Assembly (NCBI GenBank): GCA_030611265.1
Contig: JAUWQD010000002.1
Location: forward strand, 1-64,000
Direction of reading: 5' to 3'
DNA length: 64,000 nucleotides
Origin: Methanosarcinaceae archaeon
GTDB lineage: Archaea > Halobacteriota > Methanosarcinia > Methanosarcinales > Methanosarcinaceae
Shown here: positions 1-7,996 of the stretch, piece by piece
Layout of the letters: each line of letters opens with the position of its first letter
How positions within the stretch are numbered: the first letter of the stretch is position 1
The notes under the pieces: model-generated
What the model was told of the DNA's origin: nothing
What the model saw: the letters and a program-made list of their open reading frames with translations, nothing else
Databases searched by the model: none
Program-made: the position numbers and the translations under genes

Positions 1-149
1 ATACTTGATGGATTTTTTCAGATGTATTTGTAAAAGGACCGATTTTTAAACTATTGGAGGTGTTGTGAAAAACGTTTTGAATACAATAATTGGTCCAGAT
101 TTTTAAAAAAAGTGGGAATCACTAGATTTTGGAATTGTGCCTGTTTTAG

Positions 150-210
150 TATATATTTTATAAATATATAGTGCGAGCTAATTCGACCGGAGGGAGAATT
201 TTCTCGTTGA
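150..210 (+). repeat. Dispersed TATA-linked hairpin element, copy A
   Basis: An AT-rich TATA-like stretch (151-170) is followed at once by a two-part hairpin: outer stem CGAG/CTCG (174-177 with 203-206), a 2x2 internal loop, inner stem AATTC/GAATT (180-184 with 196-200) and an 11-base loop GACCGGAGGGA. The same layout recurs at 57911-57958, 57976-58009 and, inverted, near 61732-61766. The loop carries a Shine-Dalgarno-like GGAGG. It could be a small RNA, an untranslated-region RNA motif or a DNA operator next to a TATA box; the sequence does not decide. Confidence 0.7.
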
Positions 211-271
211 TATAATTTAGAAAATTATAGTCTGACTTTGCTTGGTTCCTTGTACAGCGTTCAATGTCTCT

Positions 272-308
272 AGGTTAATACGACCGCAGGTGGGGAATTA
301 TCTTCTCC
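272..308 (+). repeat. Degraded hairpin element, copy B
   Basis: This stretch aligns with copy A about 95 bases upstream: it keeps the CGACCG core, a G-rich right half, GAATT, and a TTCTCC right arm. The outer stem is lost and the inner stem is imperfect. It has no adjacent TATA-like run as clear as that of copy A. It is probably a decayed family member. Confidence 0.4.
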
Positions 309-430
309 AATCAAGAAGATCGGTGGTAAACTAAAATTTTTTGACGCCACACAAAACCACACTACCAATGACACAGATAGGAATGCTTATATTCAATTAA
401 TGAAGAAATAGGTTTCCGTTAGGTGATGCC

Positions 431-778
431 GTGAAATATGTAATTGCAATAATAAGGCCAGAACGGCTTGATGCAGTCAAGCGTGAGCTTCAGAATGTTG
501 AAGTCAACCGATTGACAGTGTCATCCGCTTCTGGATATGGTGAACAGAAAGGACATTTGGAGGTCTACAGGGCATTGGAGTATGAAGTAAACCTCCTTGA
601 AAAGATCAGGCTTGACATCGCAGTGAACGATGAGTTCCTGAAACCAACAATCGAGGCAATACGAAAAGGAGCCAAAACCTGTGAAGATGGTGCGATAGGA
701 GATGGCAAGATATTCGTGCTGCCACTTGAGAACGTCATAAGGATCCGCACAGATGAAAACGGATCTAATGCAATATAG
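431..778 (+). CDS. glnK: GlnK-type PII nitrogen-sensor protein
   Basis: A PII signal-transduction protein of 115 residues. PII trimers bind ATP/ADP and 2-oxoglutarate and, in the GlnK group, plug the AmtB ammonium channel when nitrogen is plentiful. The GTG start is chosen because the protein begins with the family's first strand (MKYVIAIIRPERL) and no in-frame ATG lies upstream. The T-loop (about residues 36-54) is divergent: it has YGEQKG in place of the usual RGRQKG, but keeps the LEYEV stretch with the tyrosine near position 51. The C-terminal nucleotide-binding signature IGDGKIFVLPLENVIRIRT is clear. It lies 13 bases before amtB, the classic glnK-amtB pair, and is presumably induced by nitrogen limitation. 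Confidence 0.93.
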   Translation: MKYVIAIIRPERLDAVKRELQNVEVNRLTVSSASGYGEQKGHLEVYRALEYEVNLLEKIRLDIAVNDEFLKPTIEAIRKGAKTCEDGAIGDGKIFVLPLENVIRIRTDENGSNAI

Positions 779-791
779 GATGTGAAAAAAC

Positions 792-1985
792 ATGGAAATT
801 GTTGCAGCAGATACTGCATGGGTCCTGATGTCATCAGCACTTGTATTGTTCATGCTTCCCAGGCTTGCACTATTCTATGGCGGAATGGTCAGGCGCAAGA
901 ATGTCTTGAGTAGCATGATGCACTCATTCGTTGCGATGGGGGTCATCACAATCGAGTGGATAGTAGTTGGTTATTCCCTTGCATTTGGAGAAGGAAACTG
1001 GTTTGTAGGTGGATTTGAGCATTTATTCCTTCAGGGAATTGATCTTTATTCAACAACAGGCACGATACCCACCTATGCATTTATTGCATTCCAGGGAATG
1101 TTTGCAGTGATAACTCCTGCCCTTATATCCGGTGCTCTTGTTGGACGTATTAAATTCAAATCATACATCGCATTCATCGCACTGTGGGGTCTTATTGTCT
1201 ATGCACCAGTCTGTCATTGGGTATGGGGTGGCGGATTTCTCACAGGCGAAGCACTCGACTTCGCAGGTGGCACAGTTGTTCACATAACATCAGGCATCTC
1301 CGCTCTTGCGATTCTGGTATACCTTGGCAAGAGGAAAGGATATGGTGTCGATGCGATAAAACCACACAATGTTACACTCACTCTTCTTGGTGCAGGGCTT
1401 CTGTGGTTTGGATGGTTTGGGTTCAATGCAGGATCAGCACTTGCTGCAGATGAGATTGCAGCACTTGCATTTATGACAACATTCATTGCACCAGCAGCTG
1501 CAGGACTTGCATGGATGGCAGTAGAATGGATCCATACGGGAAAACCTACTGCCCTTGGTCTTGCAACCGGAATCGTAGTAGGGCTTGTTTCAATCACTCC
1601 TGGCGCAGGTTTTGTCACACCGATGGCAGCGATTGTGATAGGATTTATCGCAGGAATTGTCTGTTATAAGGCTGTGATGCTTAAAGGTAAACTTGGATAT
1701 GATGATTCACTCGATGTCTTCGGGGTTCATGGTGTCGGAGGGATAACGGGTGCTCTCTTAACAGGTGTATTTGCAAGCATAGGAGCTACAGGCCTTCTTC
1801 TTGGCAACTCGCACCAGTTACTACTTCAGCTTGAAGGAATTGTTATCACAATCATCTATGCAACTGTTTGCACGATCATAATTGGATTTGTGCTTGAGAA
1901 GACGATTGGACTCAAGGTCTCTGAGAGTGAAGAGAACATTGGACTTGACAAGACACAGCATGGTGAAACAGCGTATAACATTTGA
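792..1985 (+). CDS. amtB: Ammonium transporter AmtB
   Basis: An integral-membrane ammonium channel of 397 residues with about 11 transmembrane helices, the usual size for an archaeal Amt without a signal peptide. The two pore histidines sit in GGTVVHITSGISALA and in DVFGVHGVGGITGALL, and the conserved aspartate of the first is in LDFAGG. The C-terminal cytoplasmic tail, GLKVSESEENIGLDKTQHGETAY, is the part that contacts GlnK. It forms an operon with the preceding glnK and is closed by a hairpin plus T-run terminator. Confidence 0.96.
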   Translation: MEIVAADTAWVLMSSALVLFMLPRLALFYGGMVRRKNVLSSMMHSFVAMGVITIEWIVVGYSLAFGEGNWFVGGFEHLFLQGIDLYSTTGTIPTYAFIAFQGMFAVITPALISGALVGRIKFKSYIAFIALWGLIVYAPVCHWVWGGGFLTGEALDFAGGTVVHITSGISALAILVYLGKRKGYGVDAIKPHNVTLTLLGAGLLWFGWFGFNAGSALAADEIAALAFMTTFIAPAAAGLAWMAVEWIHTGKPTALGLATGIVVGLVSITPGAGFVTPMAAIVIGFIAGIVCYKAVMLKGKLGYDDSLDVFGVHGVGGITGALLTGVFASIGATGLLLGNSHQLLLQLEGIVITIIYATVCTIIIGFVLEKTIGLKVSESEENIGLDKTQHGETAYNI

Positions 1986-1990
1986 ATGGC

Positions 1991-2021
1991 AGGGATCATT
2001 AGATCCCTCCTATCTTTTTTT
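1991..2021 (+). terminator. Terminator after amtB1
   Basis: A perfect 7 bp stem AGGGATC/GATCCCT (1991-1997 with 2002-2008) with a four-base loop is followed by a run of seven to eight T residues. It starts 5 bases after the amtB stop codon. Confidence 0.7.
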
Positions 2022-2381
2022 CCTCACTTACTTTTTTCAGGACTTGGGGACCTTTGACATTTTAAAGATGTCTAATGAAGTTAGATTATATCAGGTCATA
2101 TTTGATATGGGCAAAGAAGACATCATTTTAAGCAATGGCAAAAGCAACGTAAACTTTAAAGTTTAGTAGATGCATATAAAAATGGGGGCATAACGTTTGA
2201 TAATTTATTAGAGTTTGCAGAACTTTGTTTGTGGCAAACGCTATGTATTTGCAAACATAGAAAAATAAGACATATATCCAAATTCAAAAGTGCGTGTCTG
2301 CAACAAATTGTCGAATGATTTATATATTATTGCAGCGGTAAGAGATTACCGAATGCCAATTAAACCGGAGGTTAACTCAAA
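2022..2381 (+). promoter_or_regulatory. glnA promoter region with NrpR operator
   Basis: The intergenic region has no supported gene. A TATA-like box (about 2319-2329) is followed ten bases later by the inverted repeat GGTA-N6-TACC (GGTA 2337-2340, TACC 2347-2350, embedded in CGGTA...TACCG). That is the operator form described for NrpR in Methanosarcina, and nrpR itself lies at 28.6 kb. Its position overlaps the expected transcription start, which fits repression in nitrogen-rich cells. Two further dyads lie upstream: GTTTG/CAAAC (2227-2239) and CTATGT/ACATAG (2241-2260). The glnA Shine-Dalgarno CCGGAGG is at about 2365-2371. Confidence 0.75.
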
Positions 2382-3713
2382 ATGGTTCAAACGAAAGAAG
2401 ATGTGCTACAAACAGTAGCCGAAAACGATGTGAAGTTTATCCGAACACAATTTACAGACATACTCGGCATGATCAAAAGCTGGGCAATACCTGCTGAAAA
2501 CCTTGAAAGTGCATTTGAGGACGGTGTAATGTTCGATGGTTCATCAATTGATGGATTCACAAGGATCGAAGAATCTGACATGAAGTTGATGCTTGATCCG
2601 GTAACCTTCCGAATACTCCCATGGAGGCCAAGTGAGGGTGCAGTCGCACGTATCATTGGTGATGTACAACTTCCAGATGGCACACCCTTTGTGGGAGATC
2701 CACGATACGTATTAAAGAGTGCGATCGCAGAAGCAGAAAAAATGGGATATACAATGAACATGGGGCCGGAACTTGAATTTTTCCTGTTCAAACTGGACGA
2801 GCACGGCAATCCCACAACAGAACTTACAGATACAGGCGGATATTTCGATTTTGCACCGCTTGACAAAGCACAGGATGTAAGACGAGAGATCGATTATGCT
2901 CTTGAACACATGGGATTCCACTTAGAAGCATCCCACCACGAAGTCGCACCGTCACAGCACGAGATCGATTTCAGGTTTGGCGACGTATTGGGCACTGCCG
3001 ATAATGTAGTTACATTCAGGTATGTTGTCAGGTCTATCGCATATCACAAGGGATACTATGCCACATTCATGCCAAAACCTCTTTTTGGCGTAAATGGATC
3101 CGGCATGCATGCTAACCAGTCATTGATGACAGCAGATGGTGAAAATGCATTCTATGATCCAAACTCATCAAATGGTCTTTCCGACACTGCAAAATATTAT
3201 ATTGGCGGTCTTCTCAGCCATATTAAAGAATTTACAGCACTCACTAACCCGCTTGTAAATTCCTACAAGAGACTTGTGCCCGGCTACGAAGCACCAATAT
3301 ACCTCACATGGTCTGACAGCAACAGGAGTTCACTTATCCGAATCCCTGCAGCAAGAGGCAAAGGAACCCGTGTCGAACTACGATGCCCTGACCCAACATG
3401 CAACCCATACCTTGCATTTGCAGTCATGTTACGTGCAGGTCTTGACGGTATCAAAAATAAGACCGAACCGGGCGAGGCAACAACACGTAACGTCTTTGAA
3501 CTTACTGAAGATGAACGAACGCAAATGGGAATCGGCGCATTGCCAGGAAACCTGAAAGAAGCGGTCGATGAAATGAAGCAGAGCGAGTTTGTAAGATCTG
3601 CACTTGGCGATCACGTCTTTGACCAGTACATAATCGCAAAGACTGCCGAGTGGGACAACTACAAAGCACGAGTACATCAGTGGGAACTGGATACATATCT
3701 CAGCATTGTGTAG
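2382..3713 (+). CDS. glnA: Glutamine synthetase, type I
   Basis: Glutamine synthetase, 443 residues, which makes glutamine from glutamate, ammonium and ATP; a dodecamer in the cytoplasm. The length and the lack of an adenylylation-site segment put it in the GSI-alpha group of archaea and Firmicutes. Visible signatures are MFDGSSIDGF (latch aspartate, near residue 50), GPELEFFLF and HEVAPSQHEIDF (metal-binding catalytic residues), GSGMHANQSL, and NRSSLIRIP...RVELRCPDPTCNPYLAFA near the C-terminus. A GGTA-N6-TACC operator lies in its promoter, so it should belong to the NrpR regulon. In GSI-alpha enzymes activity can also be set by PII proteins; three full or decayed glnK genes lie in this window. 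Confidence 0.97.
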   Translation: MVQTKEDVLQTVAENDVKFIRTQFTDILGMIKSWAIPAENLESAFEDGVMFDGSSIDGFTRIEESDMKLMLDPVTFRILPWRPSEGAVARIIGDVQLPDGTPFVGDPRYVLKSAIAEAEKMGYTMNMGPELEFFLFKLDEHGNPTTELTDTGGYFDFAPLDKAQDVRREIDYALEHMGFHLEASHHEVAPSQHEIDFRFGDVLGTADNVVTFRYVVRSIAYHKGYYATFMPKPLFGVNGSGMHANQSLMTADGENAFYDPNSSNGLSDTAKYYIGGLLSHIKEFTALTNPLVNSYKRLVPGYEAPIYLTWSDSNRSSLIRIPAARGKGTRVELRCPDPTCNPYLAFAVMLRAGLDGIKNKTEPGEATTRNVFELTEDERTQMGIGALPGNLKEAVDEMKQSEFVRSALGDHVFDQYIIAKTAEWDNYKARVHQWELDTYLSIV

Positions 3714-3748
3714 GGGTTTAATCCCTTACATTTTCTTTTTTTCTTTTA
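3709..3748 (+). terminator. Terminator overlapping the glnA stop codon
   Basis: An 8 bp stem TGTAGGGG/CCCTTACA with one G-T pair and a six-base loop spans 3709-3730 and includes the glnA stop codon. A T-rich run follows (3731-3748). Confidence 0.6.
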
Positions 3749-3760
3749 GTTTATTTGTCA

Positions 3761-4120
3761 GTGATTATTAGATTCCGTTAGATCAATTTGCAACATGAGC
3801 TCAGTCTTTGCAGGTCTTGCTCTTGTTTACAACCCAATTCAGATATTGGCGTTGTGTCACTTACTACAAAAAACGTCAAGGGACGAAGTATGCAAAAAGG
3901 CACAGTCCAGCAATGGCGCGAGCGTGAGTACTGTGTTGACCTTCTTGATAAAATGGAACTTAAGATCGTAGTCGATGATGACGTGGTAGAGAATGTGATC
4001 GATGCGGTCATCAATTCTGCGCAGACAGGAGAGATTGGCGACGGCAAGATGTTCATACTTCCGGTTGAAGATGTTGTACGTATGCGGATCGGCGAAAGGG
4101 GCGCAAGTGCGCTGCACTGA
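3761..4120 (+). pseudogene. Decayed glnK (PII) gene
   Basis: The C-terminal two thirds of a PII protein are intact: T-loop MQKGTVQQWREREYCVDLL, then IGDGKMFILPVEDVVRMRIGERG. The N-terminal part is not. Reading upstream in the same frame gives VIIRFR, recalling the family's AIIRP start, then a TAG stop (3779-3781) and a stretch without PII character until VSLTTKNVKGR. The nearest relative here is the glnK at 7446, which shares the QQW and EYCVDLL pattern. No amtB follows it. It is most likely a broken duplicate stranded behind glnA; a short product from the TTG at 3788 is possible but would lack the first strand and helix of the fold. Confidence 0.7.
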
Positions 4121-4245
4121 TGCCGAAACAACGCTATACTTGTTTTCCCATCGAACATCCTTTTAGTCCCAAATATTTGTAATTTTGATAATTTATGTGT
4201 CCTTGTTAAATGAGTAGTGTAACATATCGAGATTTTACATTATGA

Positions 4246-5232
4246 TTATAAGACAAATACTTCTATTCCTAATTTTTTGCATGTTGGCTCTAACCTTTCA
4301 TCGCCCTCAAAACATGCAATCCCCTTTTTAATCTCTCCCAACCCAAGATAGTCTTCCTTTAAAAGATCATTATATACCAATACTTGCCCTATTGCTTCAT
4401 AATTTAGCTTTTTTTTCCCTTCTATTACCCAATTTGAACCTTCTGACAAAACTAAAAAATCCACAAACATTACAGAAAGAGATGGCAAAAATCCATATTT
4501 AGATGATAGATTTTTTTGCAAGGTTTTCTTATAACATCTATCATCTATAAGATTAAGCTCACACATTTTTTTGTCAACTATTTTGGTTTCTTCATCATAT
4601 TTTTTGGCCATATCATCATAGTATTCCCTGTTCACATCCTCTTTTCTTATACCAGCTTTCCTAAAACCAACAACAATCTCTCTTAACCAGACTTTATCCC
4701 TTATTTCGGGCTGCGGTAAGTTATTTTCCTTTAACCGTTTAAACAATTCACTATGGATGTCTTTTACTTCTTTTCCATATTGAAATTTATTAATTAATCT
4801 CCGTCCTTTTTCTAAAATCTCTTCTGAAAATTCAGATTGTTTAAAAGGTGTCCCCCACAAAACTTTTTTGTTATCAATAACAGCAATTGTGCCTGCGACA
4901 AAAATATTGCCACTTCTACTTTTGAATTTCTTGGCAACTGTTTCCGTATCGAGATCGTTAGACTTTATTACTCTTGTTTGAGGTTTAAGATGATTTTCAT
5001 AAACCTCCCTTTCTGTCATCACAGGCTTTCTGTTATACCATTCTCTTTTTTTAACAGGAATTTCTTCATATTCAATTCCGTGTTTCCTTTTTATCTCTTC
5101 AAGAAGCTGTAATATTTTTTCATGTTTATTTTGGTCATAATCTGGAGCATAATATCTTAGATATCTCATATCAACCACTTTTGAAACACATTCATTCATC
5201 AAAGGTTTTTTCAAACTCAATTTATTTTTCAA
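4246..5232 (-). CDS. Unknown protein with C-terminal PD-(D/E)XK-like nuclease motif
   Basis: A protein of up to 328 residues, lysine-rich and AT-rich in codon use. The C-terminal 75 residues carry the layout of a PD-(D/E)XK nuclease core: FVDFLVL (Asp about 258), WVIEGKKK (Glu about 270, Lys about 272), then the helix NYEAIGQVLVY, and a final strand pair ending GIEVFVL. The N-terminal 250 residues are not recognised. The start is uncertain; a TTG that overlaps the upstream gene by 11 bases gives the full length, and a later ATG is possible. Co-transcription with the 162-residue gene is likely. Such two-gene units are often restriction-like or other defence modules, but the function is not shown by sequence. 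Confidence 0.6.
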   Translation of the reverse strand: MKNKLSLKKPLMNECVSKVVDMRYLRYYAPDYDQNKHEKILQLLEEIKRKHGIEYEEIPVKKREWYNRKPVMTEREVYENHLKPQTRVIKSNDLDTETVAKKFKSRSGNIFVAGTIAVIDNKKVLWGTPFKQSEFSEEILEKGRRLINKFQYGKEVKDIHSELFKRLKENNLPQPEIRDKVWLREIVVGFRKAGIRKEDVNREYYDDMAKKYDEETKIVDKKMCELNLIDDRCYKKTLQKNLSSKYGFLPSLSVMFVDFLVLSEGSNWVIEGKKKLNYEAIGQVLVYNDLLKEDYLGLGEIKKGIACFEGDERLEPTCKKLGIEVFVL

Positions 5233-5710
5233 TGTTTTCCAACAATACGCTCTTAAGATTTTTTCGCAATTTTTTTCTTTCTAATTTTTGTTTTGCTCCA
5301 ATTATTTTATTCACCGCTTCCTCTATAATCTCGGTAAGTTCATCAATAGACTTGAAATCTGATACATCTAGTTGTTCTTTAGGATTAATTAACTCCATAA
5401 CTTGTCTTGCTTCTTCTATATTTCCAGCAACAGCTAAGGCAAATGCTACGTCATAGTTTTTAAGATCATCTGCATCTATATTTTCAAGTCTTTTATCTTC
5501 AAGTCTTTTCATTCTCTCTTTTGGATTAATTCCTAGCATGTTAAAATACTCTTCATTACTCAATTCTTCGATCTCCTCCAATATCCCTTCATAATATAGC
5601 GGCTCATATAACTCATTTAAGTCCAGTATATCGATGAGCATCCGAGCTAAAGCGAGTTTGCTAGTATTTCCTGTTTTTGCAAGAGCTAAAACAACATCGT
5701 ATTTTTTCAT
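5222..5710 (-). CDS. Unknown protein, partner of the nuclease-like gene
   Basis: A 162-residue protein starting at an ATG behind the Shine-Dalgarno AGGTGA. It is mostly helical and acidic. Two related stretches, KYDVVLALAKTGN near the start and NYDVAFALAVAGN near residue 85, suggest an internal duplication of a helical repeat. A charged helix with KQKLERKKLRKNLK lies at the C-terminus. No family is recognised. It overlaps the downstream nuclease-like gene by 11 bases, so the two are probably made together and may form a complex. Confidence 0.55.
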   Translation of the reverse strand: MKKYDVVLALAKTGNTSKLALARMLIDILDLNELYEPLYYEGILEEIEELSNEEYFNMLGINPKERMKRLEDKRLENIDADDLKNYDVAFALAVAGNIEEARQVMELINPKEQLDVSDFKSIDELTEIIEEAVNKIIGAKQKLERKKLRKNLKSVLLENIEK

Positions 5711-6009
5711 GCTTATTCACCTATTTGATTTTCCATCTTGTCCGTCAATCTGCATATCAGCAATTTAGTAACAATACTCAATACTTGCACAAGTAAATAT
5801 TATCATATAAGTTATAAAATATATAGTTTCGGTATTCACTATTTTGTGTAAAATAATCGCTCATGTATAGAAAGTAAGGAGTCTGTGTAGAAAATCGGGG
5901 CATAATTCGACTTTATGCATAAAGCCCGCACAATCAAAAAACTTAAATAGTATCAAATCTACAGTAAGTATCCGTTTGCCGTGGATAACGTGGAAGGAAG
6001 CATAACAAT
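5711..6009. promoter_or_regulatory. Divergent promoter region before amtB2
   Basis: This region separates the leftward nuclease-like pair from the rightward amtB2. For amtB2 a TATA-like box (about 5942-5953) precedes the inverted repeat TATCC-N9-GGATA (5969-5973 and 5983-5987), placed near the expected transcription start, as the glnA operator is. A second dyad, GCATAA-N7-TTATGC, lies at 5900-5918. Neither is the GGTA-N6-TACC form. The amtB2 Shine-Dalgarno GGAAGG is at about 5992-5998. Confidence 0.5.
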
Positions 6010-7431
6010 ATGACAAACAAAAAAAAGATAAACGAACAAATTAAGAGTGCCACACTGTTTTTGTTGGTACTTAGTATCGTACTTATGGCATTTACAGCGC
6101 CAGCATCTGCGACGACTGTTGATGAAAATGCCGAATCAATAGATAATCTAGCAACTGCCCTGACATACGTCTGGTTACTTTTGGCAGGAGCACTGGTGTT
6201 TTTAATGCATGCCGGTTTCTCGTTAGTTGAGATCGGGCTTACCAGAACCAAGAACACAGCAAACATTCTGATGAAAAACTTCATGACCATATGTCTTGGC
6301 GTTCTCGTTTACTGGGCACTTGGCTGGGGTATCATGTATGGTGCCGATGCAGCAGGACTGATCGGGATTGACCAGTTCTTCCTAAAAGGCGCCGATAATG
6401 CCATGTGGAATAGCTGGTTCTTCCAGATGGTCTTTGCAGCGACCGGAGCCACGATCGTTTCAGGGGCAATGGCAGAACGTACAAATTTCAAGGCATATCT
6501 GGTATACTGCGCAGTTATGGTAGGACTTATCTATCCGGTCTATGGACACTGGGTATGGAGCGGTGCCGACCTTTCATTATTGGCAGGTGGGGATAGCTTT
6601 ATTGTTAAAGCAATAGGTCAAGGATTCCATGACTTTGCCGGTTCAGGAGTTGTCCACTCTATTGGTGGTTACTCTGCATTGGCAGGTGTGATAATCCTTG
6701 GTGCAAGGATTGGCAAATTCAAAGACGGAAAGCCAATTGCGATTCCGGGTCACAACCTGACGTTCGCATTCCTTGGAACACTTCTTCTAGCACTTGGCTG
6801 GATAGGTTTTAACAGCGGCAGTACGCTTGACGGAACTGATCCCTTCATGAACCTTGTGATTGTTAATACATTTATAGCAGCAGCAGCCAGTTCAGTTACA
6901 GTAATGCTCATCACATGGTCAAAGACTGGAAAACCTGATCCCTCACTTACAGCTAACGGTTTTCTGGCAGGTCTTGTAGCAATCACAGCATCATGTGGTT
7001 CAGTTGAGAACTGGGCTGCGTTCGTTATCGGCATCATTGCCGGAATCGTTGTGTATGTTGGTGTAATGTTCAATGAAAATGTCCTTAAAGTGGATGATCC
7101 GGTGGGTGCAATTTCAGTACATGGATATGCAGGAAGCTGGGGTCTGTTGTCAGTCGGTGTATTCGCAGTCGGTGCCGGCAATGGCATTCTTGCTGATGCT
7201 GCATACACAGCAGGCGGAGCCGGACTTATCTACGGCGAAGTAAGCCAGTTCTTGATCCAGGTAGTCGGTATGTTGCTTAGTATCGTCTGGGCATTCGGAA
7301 TTTCATTCATTGTCTTCAAGATCATTGATGTCGTTATCGGCCTACGTGTATCTGAAGAAGATGAGATTATGGGACTTGACATGGCCGAGCATGGAACACG
7401 GGCATACCCAGAATTCATCATCAACAAATAA
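6010..7431 (+). CDS. amtB: Ammonium transporter AmtB, second copy
   Basis: A 473-residue ammonium channel, longer than the copy at 792 because of an N-terminal hydrophobic, signal-like segment (about residues 14-36, ending APASA) before the first channel helix LTYVWLLLAGALVFLMHAGF. This layout is that of bacterial-type AmtB/GlnA-group channels. Pore histidines lie in HDFAGSGVVHSIGGYSALAG and GAISVHGYAGSWGLL. The tail GLRVSEEDEIMGLDMAEHGTRAYPE is the GlnK-binding segment. The glnK partner starts 14 bases after the stop. The cell therefore has two distinct Amt/GlnK pairs 5 kb apart. Confidence 0.95.
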   Translation: MTNKKKINEQIKSATLFLLVLSIVLMAFTAPASATTVDENAESIDNLATALTYVWLLLAGALVFLMHAGFSLVEIGLTRTKNTANILMKNFMTICLGVLVYWALGWGIMYGADAAGLIGIDQFFLKGADNAMWNSWFFQMVFAATGATIVSGAMAERTNFKAYLVYCAVMVGLIYPVYGHWVWSGADLSLLAGGDSFIVKAIGQGFHDFAGSGVVHSIGGYSALAGVIILGARIGKFKDGKPIAIPGHNLTFAFLGTLLLALGWIGFNSGSTLDGTDPFMNLVIVNTFIAAAASSVTVMLITWSKTGKPDPSLTANGFLAGLVAITASCGSVENWAAFVIGIIAGIVVYVGVMFNENVLKVDDPVGAISVHGYAGSWGLLSVGVFAVGAGNGILADAAYTAGGAGLIYGEVSQFLIQVVGMLLSIVWAFGISFIVFKIIDVVIGLRVSEEDEIMGLDMAEHGTRAYPEFIINK

Positions 7432-7445
7432 GGCGGGTGACAAAA

Positions 7446-7784
7446 ATGCGAAAGATAGAAGCAATAATCAGACCTACAAAACTGCATGAAGTGATAGAAG
7501 CACTTGAGGCTGCAGGATGTGAAAGCCTGACCGTGACCGAGGTAAAGGGACGCGGAAGGCAGAAAGGAATCGTCCAGCAATGGCGTGGACGTGAGTACTG
7601 TGTTGACCTCTTGCCAAAGACCAAGATTGAAATTATATTGTCGGAGGAGAGAACAGAAGAGGTCATTGATGTTATCGTAAAAACAGCAGCAACAGATAAC
7701 ATCGGAGATGGTAAGATATTCGTATACCCTGTTGAAGGAGTTGTTCGAATACGAACCGGTGAACGAGATGGAGATGCGCTTTAA
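7446..7784 (+). CDS. glnK: GlnK-type PII protein paired with amtB2
   Basis: A PII protein of 112 residues. ATG 7446 is preferred over the GTG nine bases upstream because GGCGGGTGA gives a well-spaced ribosome site and the protein then opens with the canonical MRKIEAIIRPTKL. The T-loop GRGRQKGIVQQWRGREYCVDLL is full length; it carries a tyrosine close to the usual position 51. The nucleotide-binding end IGDGKIFVYPVEGVVRIRTGERD is conserved. It should gate AmtB2 and sense 2-oxoglutarate and the energy state. Confidence 0.95.
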   Translation: MRKIEAIIRPTKLHEVIEALEAAGCESLTVTEVKGRGRQKGIVQQWRGREYCVDLLPKTKIEIILSEERTEEVIDVIVKTAATDNIGDGKIFVYPVEGVVRIRTGERDGDAL

Positions 7785-7807
7785 GCGCATCCCTCATTTT
7801 CTTTTTA
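7773..7807 (+). terminator. Terminator after glnK of the amtB2 operon
   Basis: A nearly perfect palindrome with a 9 bp stem (7773-7791, GATGCGCTT/AAGCGCATC) overlaps the last glnK codons and the stop. A T-rich stretch follows to about 7807. Confidence 0.6.
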
Positions 7808-7996
7808 GTGGAAACAAGATCAATAATTCAAAACCGTAAATTCATAGTGGATCCCGGAAATTAAAATATGTCAAATATAATATGGGTTGTCTAATCCATA
7901 GTGCTTATTCCACGGCATGACATAGTTTTCCAGGGTCCAACCTCCATTTCAATTTTTAGTGACAAATAATTGACTATTTGAAAAATTCCAAAAAAC

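Larger units (their letters stand above)
1..430. other. Gene-free leader region upstream of glnK1
   Basis: No supported coding region is seen here. The stretch holds two copies of a dispersed hairpin element (174-206, and a degraded copy near 272-308) and the likely glnK1 promoter. A TATA-like stretch (about 384-393) lies roughly 40 bases before the GTG start. An inverted repeat GAAT-N6-ATTC (381-384 and 391-394) overlaps that TATA box. Its N6 spacing resembles archaeal NrpR operators, but its half-sites are not the GGTA/TACC seen upstream of glnA, so assignment to NrpR is only a guess. Confidence 0.55.

Noticed and set aside
325-366. GGTA...TACC as an NrpR site before glnK1
   Set aside because: The half-sites are separated by 34 bases instead of 6, so this pairing is not an NrpR operator.
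1882-2166. Small frame across the amtB1 end
   Set aside because: It is in another frame of amtB1 and runs through the terminator; not a gene.
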